This document shows positions 7,642-15,845 of a stretch of 64,000 nt of DNA, piece by piece; position 1 is the stretch's first letter, and every line of letters starts with the position of its first letter. The position numbers were made by a program, and so were the translations under genes. The DNA lies in NCBI GenBank assembly GCA_017601225.1, contig JAFNIX010000009.1, positions 23,612 through 87,611 on the forward strand, given 5' to 3'. Source of the stretch: Candidatus Brockarchaeota archaeon (lineage in GTDB: Archaea > Thermoproteota > EX4484-205 > JAAOZP01). Under the pieces are notes generated by a model, which was not told where the DNA came from, did no database searches, and was given only the letters and a program-made list of their open reading frames with translations.

Positions 7642-8802
7642 CTAGGAAAGCTTAGCGCCACAGTTAAGGCAGAACTTTGAACCCGCGGGAACAGTTGATC
7701 CGCACTTCGGACAGTTATCAGTCTGAGGCTGCAATGCTGCTCCGCAGTTCATGCAGAACTTAGCGTTAGCTGGGTTCTGAGAGCCGCATTTAGGACAGCC
7801 CACCGTGGCCTGCAGGGGTGTACCGCAGCTCATGCAGAACTTGGCTGCACTCGGATTCTGCGTCCCGCATTTTGGGCACGCTACTGTTCCAGCAGGGGGC
7901 GCAGTGGGCGGCTGTGCAGGTGGAGGAGGTGGTGCCTGTATGGCTGCGCCGCAGCTCGGGCAGAACTTGCTCGTCGAGGGAACCTGTGCTTTGCAGCTTG
8001 GGCATATTACTAGGGCTGCTCCGGCTGCAGCCTGCTGCATTAGCTGGGGCACCAATACTATTCCTGTTCCGGCTGCCGCTCCTGGCGACTTGCTCAGCGA
8101 CTCGGCGACGCTCTTAGTCGTATCCATCGCCAGAACCTGTGAGGCTGCGCCGCCGGTCTGCTTTATCCAGAAAAGCCTGTCCCTGTACTCCGGCGTGGTG
8201 TCGACACCCTCAAACTTGAGGTCTATTATATCTACGCCCACGCGTTTAAACTCCTCGTCTACCGTTGCCTTAACCTTGAACGAGACCTCTTCAAGCTTTG
8301 TGAAGACGGTTACAAGATCGTATTTAGAAAGATTCGTTATAAGCCTCTCGTTCATGTATCCTCTGAGGAAGCTGTTGACTGCTTCCGTCGTGTATGCGCT
8401 CTGCCCTCCAACCACCTCCATTACGAAGGTCTTCGGGTCGCCGACTTTAAACCAGAAGGCGCCGTAGAATTTAAGGGGTGCGAGCTCAACCGTCTGCCCG
8501 CTGGCGCCGAACAATCCTTTAAACTGTTTCGTAGAAACGAATATGACTGTCGCCTTGAAGGGCGTGGTTTCGAAGCCAGCCACCCTTGTTAACACGCCTG
8601 TCAGCAACGGAAGGTTCATTGTGGTTAAAGTATGTCTACCAGGGCCGAAAACATCGTAAGCCTTGCCATCCCTGAAGAATATTGCAGCCTCATACTCGTG
8701 GACGATCAGCTGAGCACCCCAGGTTATCTCCTCCTTAGGATATCTCCAGACGATGTCCTCCGCGGAAGCACCTACCCACTCTATTATCTGAGGCATTTTC
8801 AA
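7642..8802 (-). CDS. SPFH/band 7 protein with four C-terminal zinc ribbons (YdjI-like)
   Basis: Residues about 1-235 match the YdjI branch of the SPFH (band 7) family: IIEWVGASAEDIVWRYP, then WGAQLIVHEYEAAIFFRDG and FGPGRHTLTTMNLP. After a linker rich in Ala, Gln and Pro come four double-Cys ribbons (CPSC/CPSC, CPKC/CMSC, CPKC/CMNC, CPKC/CLNC) in the last 120 residues, more than the one or two usual in this family. There is no transmembrane segment, so membrane attachment would be through the SPFH domain or partners. The start overlaps the end of the helical-protein gene by four bases. SPFH proteins of this branch form membrane-associated oligomers in stress complexes with YdjG and YdjH; the zinc ribbons are likely interaction modules. 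Confidence 0.82.
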   Translation of the reverse strand: MKMPQIIEWVGASAEDIVWRYPKEEITWGAQLIVHEYEAAIFFRDGKAYDVFGPGRHTLTTMNLPLLTGVLTRVAGFETTPFKATVIFVSTKQFKGLFGASGQTVELAPLKFYGAFWFKVGDPKTFVMEVVGGQSAYTTEAVNSFLRGYMNERLITNLSKYDLVTVFTKLEEVSFKVKATVDEEFKRVGVDIIDLKFEGVDTTPEYRDRLFWIKQTGGAASQVLAMDTTKSVAESLSKSPGAAAGTGIVLVPQLMQQAAAGAALVICPSCKAQVPSTSKFCPSCGAAIQAPPPPPAQPPTAPPAGTVACPKCGTQNPSAAKFCMSCGTPLQATVGCPKCGSQNPANAKFCMNCGAALQPQTDNCPKCGSTVPAGSKFCLNCGAKLS

Positions 8803-9335
8803 ACACCCCTCTTAATAGAGATTATCTCCTCCTCTCTGGAGGCGAAGGCTGATTCAAGCTCCCTAGCCTTGGCTTCAAGCTGCTTCAAGAGACCCGGGAG
8901 AACATCAAGGCTTCCGGCGCCCGCAGCGTTGGCAGCCTCCTCAGCTATTCTGGAAACCTCTTCGCAAGCCCCTAGAAGCCTGTAGTCGTAGTCCATCAGC
9001 TTGTCAAGCTCGGCCTCGCGAACCTTAACAAGGTCGAAGAAGCCAGCGTAGCCGTAGTCGGCATGCTCAATCTTGTTTATAACCCTGTCTAGCACTGCAG
9101 AAACCCTGTTTATATTCTTAAACAATCCGACTGCATCCGAGTCAGCGGCCTCCCTTGAGACTGTTTTCAAACGGGACCTAGCTGCCTCAAGCTTTTTAAC
9201 CATGAAATCCCTTAGAAGCTTGTCCGCCTCCCTCCTAACCTCCTTCTGCTTATACCCCCTGTAGCCGGGGATGTAGGAGGCAATCTTCTCAGCCAACCCT
9301 CTTTTCCCCTCATACTCCTTAATGAACTCACTCAT
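8799..9335 (-). CDS. Helical coiled-coil protein, first gene of the Ydj-like operon
   Basis: A 178-residue, highly charged, mostly helical protein with no cysteines of note and no membrane segment. It contains IASYIPGYRGYKQKE followed by VRREADKLLRDFMVKKLE, a conserved block seen in proteins encoded beside SPFH/zinc-ribbon genes. In Bacillus the first gene of the comparable operon is the helical membrane-remodelling protein PspA (YdjF); this protein may fill that slot, although no clear PspA motif is present. Its ATG lies about 26 bases after a TATA element (GTTTTTAAGC, 9355-9366), making it the start of the five-gene transcript. The stop overlaps the SPFH start. Confidence 0.65.
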   Translation of the reverse strand: MSEFIKEYEGKRGLAEKIASYIPGYRGYKQKEVRREADKLLRDFMVKKLEAARSRLKTVSREAADSDAVGLFKNINRVSAVLDRVINKIEHADYGYAGFFDLVKVREAELDKLMDYDYRLLGACEEVSRIAEEAANAAGAGSLDVLPGLLKQLEAKARELESAFASREEEIISIKRGV

Positions 9336-9615
9336 GAATAAGCGTGATTCATAAGTAGCTTAAAAACATTATTACTTATAGAAGAATTTGACACTCCCAC
9401 GGCGCGCGCTATATGGGCATTTGAAGAAGCATTCAGTTCTGTTTCCCTTATTTTCACATCCATGACATTGCTTTGAAGTGTTCCTCTCATTTACTTTGAC
9501 TATCTTAGTCTCGAGCCACCTCGCTTTATTCGACGAGCTTGCTAAGCTTGCAGTATGGAAACTCGTTTGGTTCCTGTTGAATCGCGTGCTACAGAAGAAT
9601 TTAAAACACGTTTTC

Positions 9616-10620
9616 TTACAGGGGGAGCGTGACGGATCTCCCTTCCTTAATAGACTTGTGTATCGCTAGGGCAACCTCTACAGCAGCCCTCGCATCCTCA
9701 GCTGAAACCAAAGGTTTCTCCTTTCCCTCCACGCAGTTTAAGAAATGAATAATCTCATCCCTGAGATACCCCTTAACCTTTCCATGAATAACCGGCTGGT
9801 AGCAGGAAAGGGTTTCAGGCCCCCTCTCACCCCAGAACAGGAAGCTGTCGCTAGGCTGGCTTATCCAGAGGCTTCCCCCGGTCCCCACGAGCTCAAGTTT
9901 AAAATCGAAGGACATTGAGGAGGGCAGAATCCAAATGTTCTCCAAAGCCCCAATGGTTCCTCCTTTAAACCTGAAGACAGACCAGACGGCGTCCTTAGCA
10001 AGGGGTTTGAGAACCCTACTCTCCGCCTCAGCGTAAACCCGGGTAATACTCCTACCAATTATCCATCTCATCACATCAATGTCATGCACGCCGAGGAAGA
10101 GGAGCGGCGAGGTTTCCTTAAGCCAATTCTTCAACCTCATTGGAGAAGTTATTGAGTTGTTTCTCCTAGCCCAGATTGAAACAGGTTCGCCAAGCAGCCC
10201 CTTATCCATATACTCCTTAGCCTTAGCATAATTATAGTCGAACCTCACTATGTGGCCCACGAGGAAAGTTATCCCTGCTTTTCTAACAGCGTTCACAATA
10301 GCGTCAGCATCCCTTAGAGTTGTGGCAATAGGCTTCTCTAGGAGCACTGCTTTCCCAGCCTTAGCCGCCGCTATCGTTGGCTCACGGTGAAGATGATCCG
10401 GGACAGCGATGCTTACAGCATCGATATCCGGCCTCGCTAAAAGATCATTATAGTCAGTATACCATTTATCCGCCCCGAACTCCCTCGCAGCCACCCTAGC
10501 ATTTTTCTCAACAACATCCGCGGTCGCAACGAGCTTTACTCCAGGCAGCTCAGAGTATACGCGGGCATGATATTGCCCCATAAAGCCGCAGCCTATTACC
10601 CCTACCCTAATCAGACCCAT
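9616..10620 (-). CDS. Gfo/Idh/MocA-family NAD(P)-dependent sugar dehydrogenase
   Basis: The N-terminal Rossmann motif VGVIGCGFMGQYHARVY, the EKPIATT motif carrying the conserved Lys of the family, and HDIDVMRWIIG in the C-terminal domain (with the His/Asp used in catalysis) identify a Gfo/Idh/MocA oxidoreductase. Members oxidise or reduce hydroxyls of sugars, inositols and related polyols; the substrate cannot be read from the sequence. Length (334) is standard. The ATG at 10620 follows GGTGAGG and lies only 11 bases after the hydroxyacid dehydrogenase gene, so the two form an operon and may act in one catabolic route. Downstream, 9336-9615 holds only the promoter of the helical-protein gene and no recognisable gene. 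Confidence 0.85.
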   Translation of the reverse strand: MGLIRVGVIGCGFMGQYHARVYSELPGVKLVATADVVEKNARVAAREFGADKWYTDYNDLLARPDIDAVSIAVPDHLHREPTIAAAKAGKAVLLEKPIATTLRDADAIVNAVRKAGITFLVGHIVRFDYNYAKAKEYMDKGLLGEPVSIWARRNNSITSPMRLKNWLKETSPLLFLGVHDIDVMRWIIGRSITRVYAEAESRVLKPLAKDAVWSVFRFKGGTIGALENIWILPSSMSFDFKLELVGTGGSLWISQPSDSFLFWGERGPETLSCYQPVIHGKVKGYLRDEIIHFLNCVEGKEKPLVSAEDARAAVEVALAIHKSIKEGRSVTLPL

Positions 10621-10631
10621 GGGTCCTCACC

Positions 10632-11642
10632 TTAAAGCATCCTCACTGTTTCTAAAGGCTTTACTTTCATAACCTCGGGGTTTAAAAGGCTTGGAGGAGC
10701 CTCACCGCGGAGAACACTAAGAATGTTTTCAGCAGCTTTCTCGGCAAGCCTCCTTCTGGCTTCGAAAGTTGCGCTCGCCATGTGCGGTGTGAGAACAACG
10801 TTATCCATGCTTATCAACGGATTATCAGGATCAATAGGCTCCTTCTCGAAAACGTCGAGCGCCGCCCCAGCGATCCACCCTTTTTTTAAAGCCTTCACCA
10901 GAGCCTTCTCGTCAACCACAGCTCCCCGTGAGATGTTGACTAGGTACGAGGAGGGTTTCATGCTTCTAAGCTCCCTCTCGCCAATCATCCCAACGGTCTC
11001 AGGGGTTAAAGCCGTGGAGAGAACGATGAAGTCAGACTCCCTTAGAAGCTCGTTAAGAGGCCTGTAGGATATGCCTAGCTCAGCCTCAACATTCGGCTTC
11101 CTAGTCCTGCTAAAGTATATGACCCTCATGTTCAGACCCTTGGCCCTGCTGGCCACAGCCTTTCCAATGGCTCCGAGCCCGACTATGCCGAGTGTCTTAC
11201 CGCTTATTTCAGGGCCTAGCATGAACATTGGGGACCAAGCTATCTTCCAGGAGCCTCTTCTGAGAAACCTGTCCGCCTCGACAACCCTCCTGGCGACTGA
11301 GAATAGAAGGGCCAGAGCAAACTCTGCGACAGCATCTGTTAAGACGCTGGGCACATTAGTAACGTAGACTCCTCGTGCAGTAGCCTCCTTCAAATCTATG
11401 TGGTCGTAGCCGGCGCTCATCGTGCTTACAACCCTGAGCCTCCCAGCCTTCTCAAAAACCTCCCTGTCTATCGTGTCGCTGAGAAGTATGAGTGCAGCAT
11501 CCTTGTCCTCGAGACTCTTAACCAGAATATTCTTAGGCGGCGGATAGTCGGAGTCGTAAAGCTCAACGTCGCAGCATTCCCTGAGAAGCATTATTGCAGA
11601 ATCCTGTATTCTTCTCGAAACATAGATCCTGGGCCTAACCAT
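10632..11642 (-). CDS. D-2-hydroxyacid dehydrogenase (glyoxylate/hydroxypyruvate reductase type)
   Basis: A full-length (336 residues) member of the D-isomer-specific 2-hydroxyacid dehydrogenase family. The NAD-binding loop is VGLGAIGKAVA. The catalytic triad is visible as Arg in NISRGAVVD, Glu in DVFEKEP and His in LTPHMAS. The sequence STMSAGYDHIDL resembles glyoxylate reductases (GyaR) and related enzymes more than phosphoglycerate dehydrogenase, and there is no ACT domain. The start is an ATG placed by a TATA box at 11667-11677. It is the first gene of a pair with a Gfo/Idh dehydrogenase. Reduction of a 2-keto acid arising from sugar breakdown is a reasonable inference. Confidence 0.83.
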   Translation of the reverse strand: MVRPRIYVSRRIQDSAIMLLRECCDVELYDSDYPPPKNILVKSLEDKDAALILLSDTIDREVFEKAGRLRVVSTMSAGYDHIDLKEATARGVYVTNVPSVLTDAVAEFALALLFSVARRVVEADRFLRRGSWKIAWSPMFMLGPEISGKTLGIVGLGAIGKAVASRAKGLNMRVIYFSRTRKPNVEAELGISYRPLNELLRESDFIVLSTALTPETVGMIGERELRSMKPSSYLVNISRGAVVDEKALVKALKKGWIAGAALDVFEKEPIDPDNPLISMDNVVLTPHMASATFEARRRLAEKAAENILSVLRGEAPPSLLNPEVMKVKPLETVRML

Positions 11643-11719
11643 GCTTACAGGATTACTCGCAAGGTTTTATAAGTATTCTAGACTTGGATTCTCAAACGAG
11701 GCTTTGAAAAACCTGTTTC

Positions 11720-12769
11720 CTAAGAAGGCTTTAAAACCATTATGCTAGGGCTAGCGTCACCGTGTCTAATGATCCTCTCATGCTCAATGCTCAACCCTAT
11801 TTTTGAAGAGATTTCTCCCACGTAACCCGGCTTGATAGTTATAAGCACGATCCGCCCATCATCGCTTAAAACTTTTCTCATCTCAGGCAGGCATATGCTG
11901 TAGAAGGCGCGAGGGTTGACCCTGGCTATGGGCTTAGTACCGTATGGAGGATCCGTAACTATCCTGTCCACCTTAAACGTTAATTCTTTTGAAAGCCTCT
12001 TGCAGTCAACCCTCTTGAATATTATTCTTTCTGAGGCACCCATGGCTTCAGCGTTCAGGGCAGCACCCTCCAAAAAGTATTCTGAAACATCAAACCCGTA
12101 TATCGTAACGTTGCTGGTTGAGAGGGCGGCCTCGATGGGTATGATCCCTCCCCCGCACATTGGGTCGAGAAGAGTCATCCCAGGCTTGAGGCCAGCAATC
12201 CTAACCATTCCGTACGCAACCGAGGGCCTGAGGGCAGCCGGGTGGGTGAAGACAATGTACCTGCCGGAGGCATACTCGCTTCTGAAAAATCCTACAAAGC
12301 AGGAGTCTCCCACAATATCCAGGAAAACATTAGCCTGAAAATTCTCCAAATCCACTTTTAAACCATACTTGTCCACCAGTGCCTGGCCAGCCTTCCTTTG
12401 AACATCCATGCTTGTAAACTCATGCTTGCCACTCCTCCTGCAGGACACCCTAAACGAGGAGGCTTCGCGAAACCCATTGGGAAACTCCATCCTTATGATT
12501 CCACTATAGATGTCCTCTAAGCCTCTTAGGCTAGTGTCAACCTTGAAGGCCCCAATGTACTCTAGGAACCAGTCTACGCTTCTAAGCGATAATAATCTTG
12601 AGGATTCGGATTCAGGAATATCTATGATGATCCTTCCTGGGACACCCTGAGGGTTCTCCTCGACAACGCCTTTAAAATGCATCTTCTCCTCAAGTTCACA
12701 CTTAACAATGTCCTCTAGGCCGTATGGAAAGACTAGGAGAAACTTAGTCAAGAGATACTTGTCTCCCAT
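11720..12769 (-). CDS. THUMP-domain tRNA guanine-N2 methyltransferase, Trm14-like
   Basis: An N-terminal THUMP-type RNA-binding region (about residues 50-165) precedes a Rossmann methyltransferase with HPAALRPSVAYGMV, the SAM-binding LLDPMCGGGIIPIEAAL, and the catalytic DPPYGTK. This arrangement and these motifs fit the Trm14/Trm11 group that forms N2-methylguanosine in tRNA; the HPA-LRP block is more like Trm14 (position 6) than Trm-G10. Length (349) is normal. Its ATG has no obvious TATA box or strong ribosome site; an inverted repeat lies 30-57 bases upstream. It appears to be a single-gene unit of housekeeping type. Confidence 0.78.
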   Translation of the reverse strand: MGDKYLLTKFLLVFPYGLEDIVKCELEEKMHFKGVVEENPQGVPGRIIIDIPESESSRLLSLRSVDWFLEYIGAFKVDTSLRGLEDIYSGIIRMEFPNGFREASSFRVSCRRSGKHEFTSMDVQRKAGQALVDKYGLKVDLENFQANVFLDIVGDSCFVGFFRSEYASGRYIVFTHPAALRPSVAYGMVRIAGLKPGMTLLDPMCGGGIIPIEAALSTSNVTIYGFDVSEYFLEGAALNAEAMGASERIIFKRVDCKRLSKELTFKVDRIVTDPPYGTKPIARVNPRAFYSICLPEMRKVLSDDGRIVLITIKPGYVGEISSKIGLSIEHERIIRHGDASPSIMVLKPS

Positions 12770-12798
12770 TTACCTACTGGAACGGCTGGAAAGATCAC

Positions 12799-12826
12799 TT
12801 CACCCATAGGGATAGACACGGGTGAA
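12799..12826. repeat. Inverted repeat upstream of the tRNA methyltransferase gene
   Basis: TTCACCC at 12799-12805 and GGGTGAA at 12820-12826 are perfect inverted copies with a 14-base gap, 30-57 bases before the ATG at 12769. It could be a protein-binding site or a leader hairpin. No partner copy was seen elsewhere. Confidence 0.3.
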
Positions 12827-12888
12827 ATCCAAACTTGTCGAATCCCACCATAAGAGAGTAGGAGGCTTACCATAAGACACGCGCCTTG

Positions 12889-14721
12889 CTAAGAGGAGGC
12901 TAAAAGGCTTATTTTCTTCAGAAGCTCGATTGAAACCTCTCGGGATGGGCTTTCCGGCCTAGAAAGGCTTCTGAAGGCCTGTGAAACATATAGCAGTGTT
13001 GAAACCTCTTCATCGCTTAAAACGCGTATCTTAACGTTCCCAAGAGCCTCTAATGCTTTCTGAAGCTCTGGGCTGACTGGGCTCGTGGTTAGCATCACAA
13101 TCCTGTCGAGCTTCCGGCTCCTCGCGAAGTCTATAAGTGGCTCAATACTGCTTCTTTTAAGCCCTTCAGAAGGCTTTGGAGCCTTAATCATCACCCCGAC
13201 CTGGGCGCCTCCGCTCGTGTTGTCCGTGAAGAGCAAGTCTATCTCTCTCTTTCTGGTCAGGGAGACACTTATTCTCTTCCTGCCTACGAGGCTTTGCTTA
13301 CCGAGAGCTGTTTCAATAAGGCTTGCAACAGCTTTTTCAAGGACAATCGCCCTCTCGGAGGATTTCTCAATGTTGTAGAACCTTGTGATTATCTGGCTTT
13401 TAACATCACTGTCGGGCGTAACTGGGGTTGCAGGCCTAGCGGTTGGCAGACCCATTTTCATAACGGCCTCCATCGCTATCACTGTGTCCACGTAGTCTGG
13501 TTGAGTAATGCCTCTCTCAAGTCTTTCAGCAAGTATCTCGATGCATGCGAAACACTCTGACAGCAGCCTCCTGATTTCCCCACCGGAGTTCGCCCAGAGG
13601 AGTTTAACACTGCTCATGGGGAACATGTTTGAATATGCTCCTTCACTCTTTCCTAGGTAGAGAGCCTTAACATACCTGTCGATTATGTCCTTAGCCTCCT
13701 CCACGCTTATCTTTTCGAGGCTTATCGGGGTTGAGGAAACTCTGCTTACTATCGCGGGTGCCACCCTGAACCTCTGTCCTTTTAACTCTTCGAACATAAC
13801 TGGTGTTAAAAGCAGAAGTATGAACAGCCCGCCTGGACCATTGTCCACAATCCTCTTCAAGGTATGGAAGAAAACGTCAACATTATCCTGAACCAACGTT
13901 TCAACCTCGTCCACAACGATTACGAAAGGCGAGTTGCTAACTAGCTTCGACAGATTCACCAGAGTCGTCAAGAACTTTAAAGCGTTCTCATCGGACTCCC
14001 TCAAGTAATCGTTGGAATGCTTAACACCCCAGCTTCCGTAGTATGGGCTTGGAAGCCACAGGATCCATTTCGCAAGGTTTAGATCGACGAATCTCCTTGT
14101 TTTCGATGGTTCAAACCTTGTTTCAAACATTTTTCCAAGCTCTTCAAGCTCAAGCCTTACGAGCCCAGTTATTTCCAGAGTTCCCTCTTCAACAAGTTTC
14201 CTTACAACCCTGAAATCGTTTGAAACCATGTTGAAAGCCTCTCGAGCCTTCTCAGCCTTTTTACCAAGTACCGTAGGAATCAGCCCGACGCTAACGGTTT
14301 TCTGAAACAATTCATAGCCCATCTTGGAGATCAGCATCTGGTGGAGCCTTAGGGAAAGCTCCATTAGAAACTCTTCACCGCCCAGTGTCTCCACAACCTT
14401 AGAGGTGAAGAATATTAGAGAGGGCTTGTAAACAGAGTCTTGAATAGTCGGCATATATGAGAAAGGCTGGCCCGGCTTCTCCTGGCTTAGAAGGTATTGC
14501 AGGTGCAAGGCGAGATGTGTCTTCCCGCTTCCAGCATCCCCTATAAGAATGTCAATCTTAGGCTCTTCGAGCTTGAAAGAGTAGTCTATCTCCTCCCTAA
14601 TCCTTTTCAACGCATTTATTCTGGATTCCCCGCCAAGTATCCATATTCTGCTTGGGACAGGGGTTAGTGGAAAAGGATTGGCTTCAAGCATTAGGCGAGA
14701 ATACTTATTTGACGATTGCAT
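12889..14721 (-). CDS. AAA+ ATPase with C-terminal nuclease-like domain
   Basis: The Walker A motif GDAGSGKTHL is at residues 61-70 and Walker B FVIVVDEVE at about 265, within an AAA+ domain of the ORC/STAND-like broad class, preceded by NPFPLTPVPSRIWILGG as is common in archaeal ATPases of this type. Residues about 470-575 (KREIDLLFTDNTSGGAQVGVMIKA and LIDFARSRKLDRIVMLTT) resemble a restriction-endonuclease-like or DNA-end-binding fold, but the catalytic set is not clearly complete. The ATG at 14721 has GAGAGGTG nine bases upstream; a GTG at 14733 is the alternative. Its start overlaps the end of the winged-helix gene, so the two proteins are made together and probably act together on DNA. 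The role is unknown. Confidence 0.65.
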   Translation of the reverse strand: MQSSNKYSRLMLEANPFPLTPVPSRIWILGGESRINALKRIREEIDYSFKLEEPKIDILIGDAGSGKTHLALHLQYLLSQEKPGQPFSYMPTIQDSVYKPSLIFFTSKVVETLGGEEFLMELSLRLHQMLISKMGYELFQKTVSVGLIPTVLGKKAEKAREAFNMVSNDFRVVRKLVEEGTLEITGLVRLELEELGKMFETRFEPSKTRRFVDLNLAKWILWLPSPYYGSWGVKHSNDYLRESDENALKFLTTLVNLSKLVSNSPFVIVVDEVETLVQDNVDVFFHTLKRIVDNGPGGLFILLLLTPVMFEELKGQRFRVAPAIVSRVSSTPISLEKISVEEAKDIIDRYVKALYLGKSEGAYSNMFPMSSVKLLWANSGGEIRRLLSECFACIEILAERLERGITQPDYVDTVIAMEAVMKMGLPTARPATPVTPDSDVKSQIITRFYNIEKSSERAIVLEKAVASLIETALGKQSLVGRKRISVSLTRKREIDLLFTDNTSGGAQVGVMIKAPKPSEGLKRSSIEPLIDFARSRKLDRIVMLTTSPVSPELQKALEALGNVKIRVLSDEEVSTLLYVSQAFRSLSRPESPSREVSIELLKKISLLASS

Positions 14722-15229
14722 AGTGGTAAACACCTCTCGCCGTCTTCAACCCATTACCCGATTCCCCGCTGCCCGCGTGAAGTTGAACAGCGTATGGATC
14801 ACTACTGTTCAACTCTATTATCCTCCTGTCGAATTCATCGTCACTTATATTTAATTCCTCAGATACTTTAAGCCGGAGGTCAGCTATTTTCACATAGGGA
14901 GCTATTGGACTAGCCCTTACCAAGTCATTGTACTTCAACCTTAAGGCTTCGAGAAACCTCTCAGGCGATAGCGGTTCAGCCTCCTTAGGCCTAGTGTATT
15001 TTAAAACGGGGAGGTTCCAAACGTTTTCCATGCAATAGGCCCTGCCGGACTCAGAAGTCCTATACTTTTTAATGGCCTTAGTCCTCCCCTCAACGGGTTC
15101 AAGATAGCCTTTTTTAACTAGCTCTTTAAACTCTTTTTCAGTAAGCCTGCCGGCCTTCTTAACCATTTTTTCCGAAACCCCCTTAGGAGTGTCGGCGAAG
15201 ACAAGCGCGAGCAGTTGAAACGCGTTCAG
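14705..15229 (-). CDS. Winged-helix protein, partner of the AAA+ ATPase, probable CTG start
   Basis: The first conventional start is ATG at 15166, giving 153 residues. However the frame stays open for 21 more codons and those codons complete a winged-helix domain: NAFQLLALVFADTPKG, then VSEKMVKKAGRL, then TEKEFKELVKKGYL. Between the upstream stop and the ATG there is no ATG, GTG or TTG. CTG at 15229-15227 is in frame and is preceded, at five bases, by AGGTGAT (15241-15235), a perfect match to the 3' end of 16S rRNA, with a TATA element at 15263-15274. I therefore take CTG as the start. The C-terminal half has a helical region and no catalytic motif. It overlaps the ATPase gene by 17 bases and likely supplies DNA or protein recognition. 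Confidence 0.6.
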   Translation of the reverse strand: MNAFQLLALVFADTPKGVSEKMVKKAGRLTEKEFKELVKKGYLEPVEGRTKAIKKYRTSESGRAYCMENVWNLPVLKYTRPKEAEPLSPERFLEALRLKYNDLVRASPIAPYVKIADLRLKVSEELNISDDEFDRRIIELNSSDPYAVQLHAGSGESGNGLKTARGVYHYAIVK

Positions 15230-15262
15230 CCGGTATCACCTATTTAAAAAAGGGCTAAGGTG

Positions 15263-15274
15263 GTTTTTAAAGCT
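15263..15274 (-). promoter_or_regulatory. TATA box of the winged-helix/ATPase operon
   Basis: On the minus strand AGCTTTAAAAAC at 15263-15274 predicts transcription starting near 15243. The transcript would begin just before the AGGTGAT ribosome site at 15241-15235, consistent with the proposed CTG start. A second A/T tract (TTTTTTAAATA, about 15242-15252) would start transcripts inside the reading frame. Confidence 0.4.
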
Positions 15275-15362
15275 TGCCTGAAGGCTTGTAAAGACAGGCC
15301 TATTACCCTTACGCAGCAGGTTTAGATAAAGTTAAATCATATAAGGCAAGATGTTTTTCTGC

Positions 15363-15845
15363 ATGGGAAGGAAAACGATAGGAGATGAAGCTAAAAAGAA
15401 GCATAGTATGCTTTTCCCCAGAACCATGTTTAAATGCATACTGTGTGGAAGATGCTGCGAAGACACTGAGCGTGGGAGAAGGATCGTTCTAACAGTTAGT
15501 GACGCGTTGGAAATCCTAGATGCTACCGGAATCAGTTTAAGCGAGTTCGCGGAGGAGAACAATAGTGAAGCCTATCCATATGTTATTAGGCTTGTCAACG
15601 GAAGATGCTTCTTCCTCCAGCCAGACAGAAAATGCAGGATCTACCCAGTCAGGCCCCTAGTCTGCAGGTTCTACCCTTTCATGGTGCAAAGGATTGGGAA
15701 AACATACGTGTTTCAAGCCGATCCATCCTGCCACGGGCTTGGAAAAGGCACCTACCTTAACGAGGAATATTTCGAGAAGCTTGTCGAGCAGGCTGAGGAG
15801 CGTTTAAACAGGTTTACTGGGCGGTTTGAGGCGCACCGCAGTTAG
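15363..15845 (+). CDS. YkgJ-type Cys-cluster protein, second copy
   Basis: CILCGRCCED near the N-terminus, GRCFFL, KCRIYPVRPLVCRFYPF and PSCHGLGKG give the cysteine spacing of the YkgJ family of metal-chelating proteins. The block CRIYPVRPLVCRFYPF is more canonical than in the copy at 801-1337. Starts at 15351 and 15363 are both possible; a TATA-like stretch at 15331-15345 fits 15363 better as a leaderless start. Its last 32 bases overlap the end of the convergent arrestin-like gene. The family's substrate is not established. Confidence 0.75.
   Translation: MGRKTIGDEAKKKHSMLFPRTMFKCILCGRCCEDTERGRRIVLTVSDALEILDATGISLSEFAEENNSEAYPYVIRLVNGRCFFLQPDRKCRIYPVRPLVCRFYPFMVQRIGKTYVFQADPSCHGLGKGTYLNEEYFEKLVEQAEERLNRFTGRFEAHRS

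Noticed and set aside
7805..8467. 220-codon plus-strand frame over the SPFH zinc-ribbon gene
   Set aside because: It is antisense to a region of four Cys-rich repeats; its length comes from the codon bias of the real gene, and it shows no family signature or promoter.
9478..9669. 63-codon plus-strand frame rich in hydrophobic residues between two genes
   Set aside because: It overlaps the end of the Gfo/Idh gene antisense, and no promoter was seen; probably chance.
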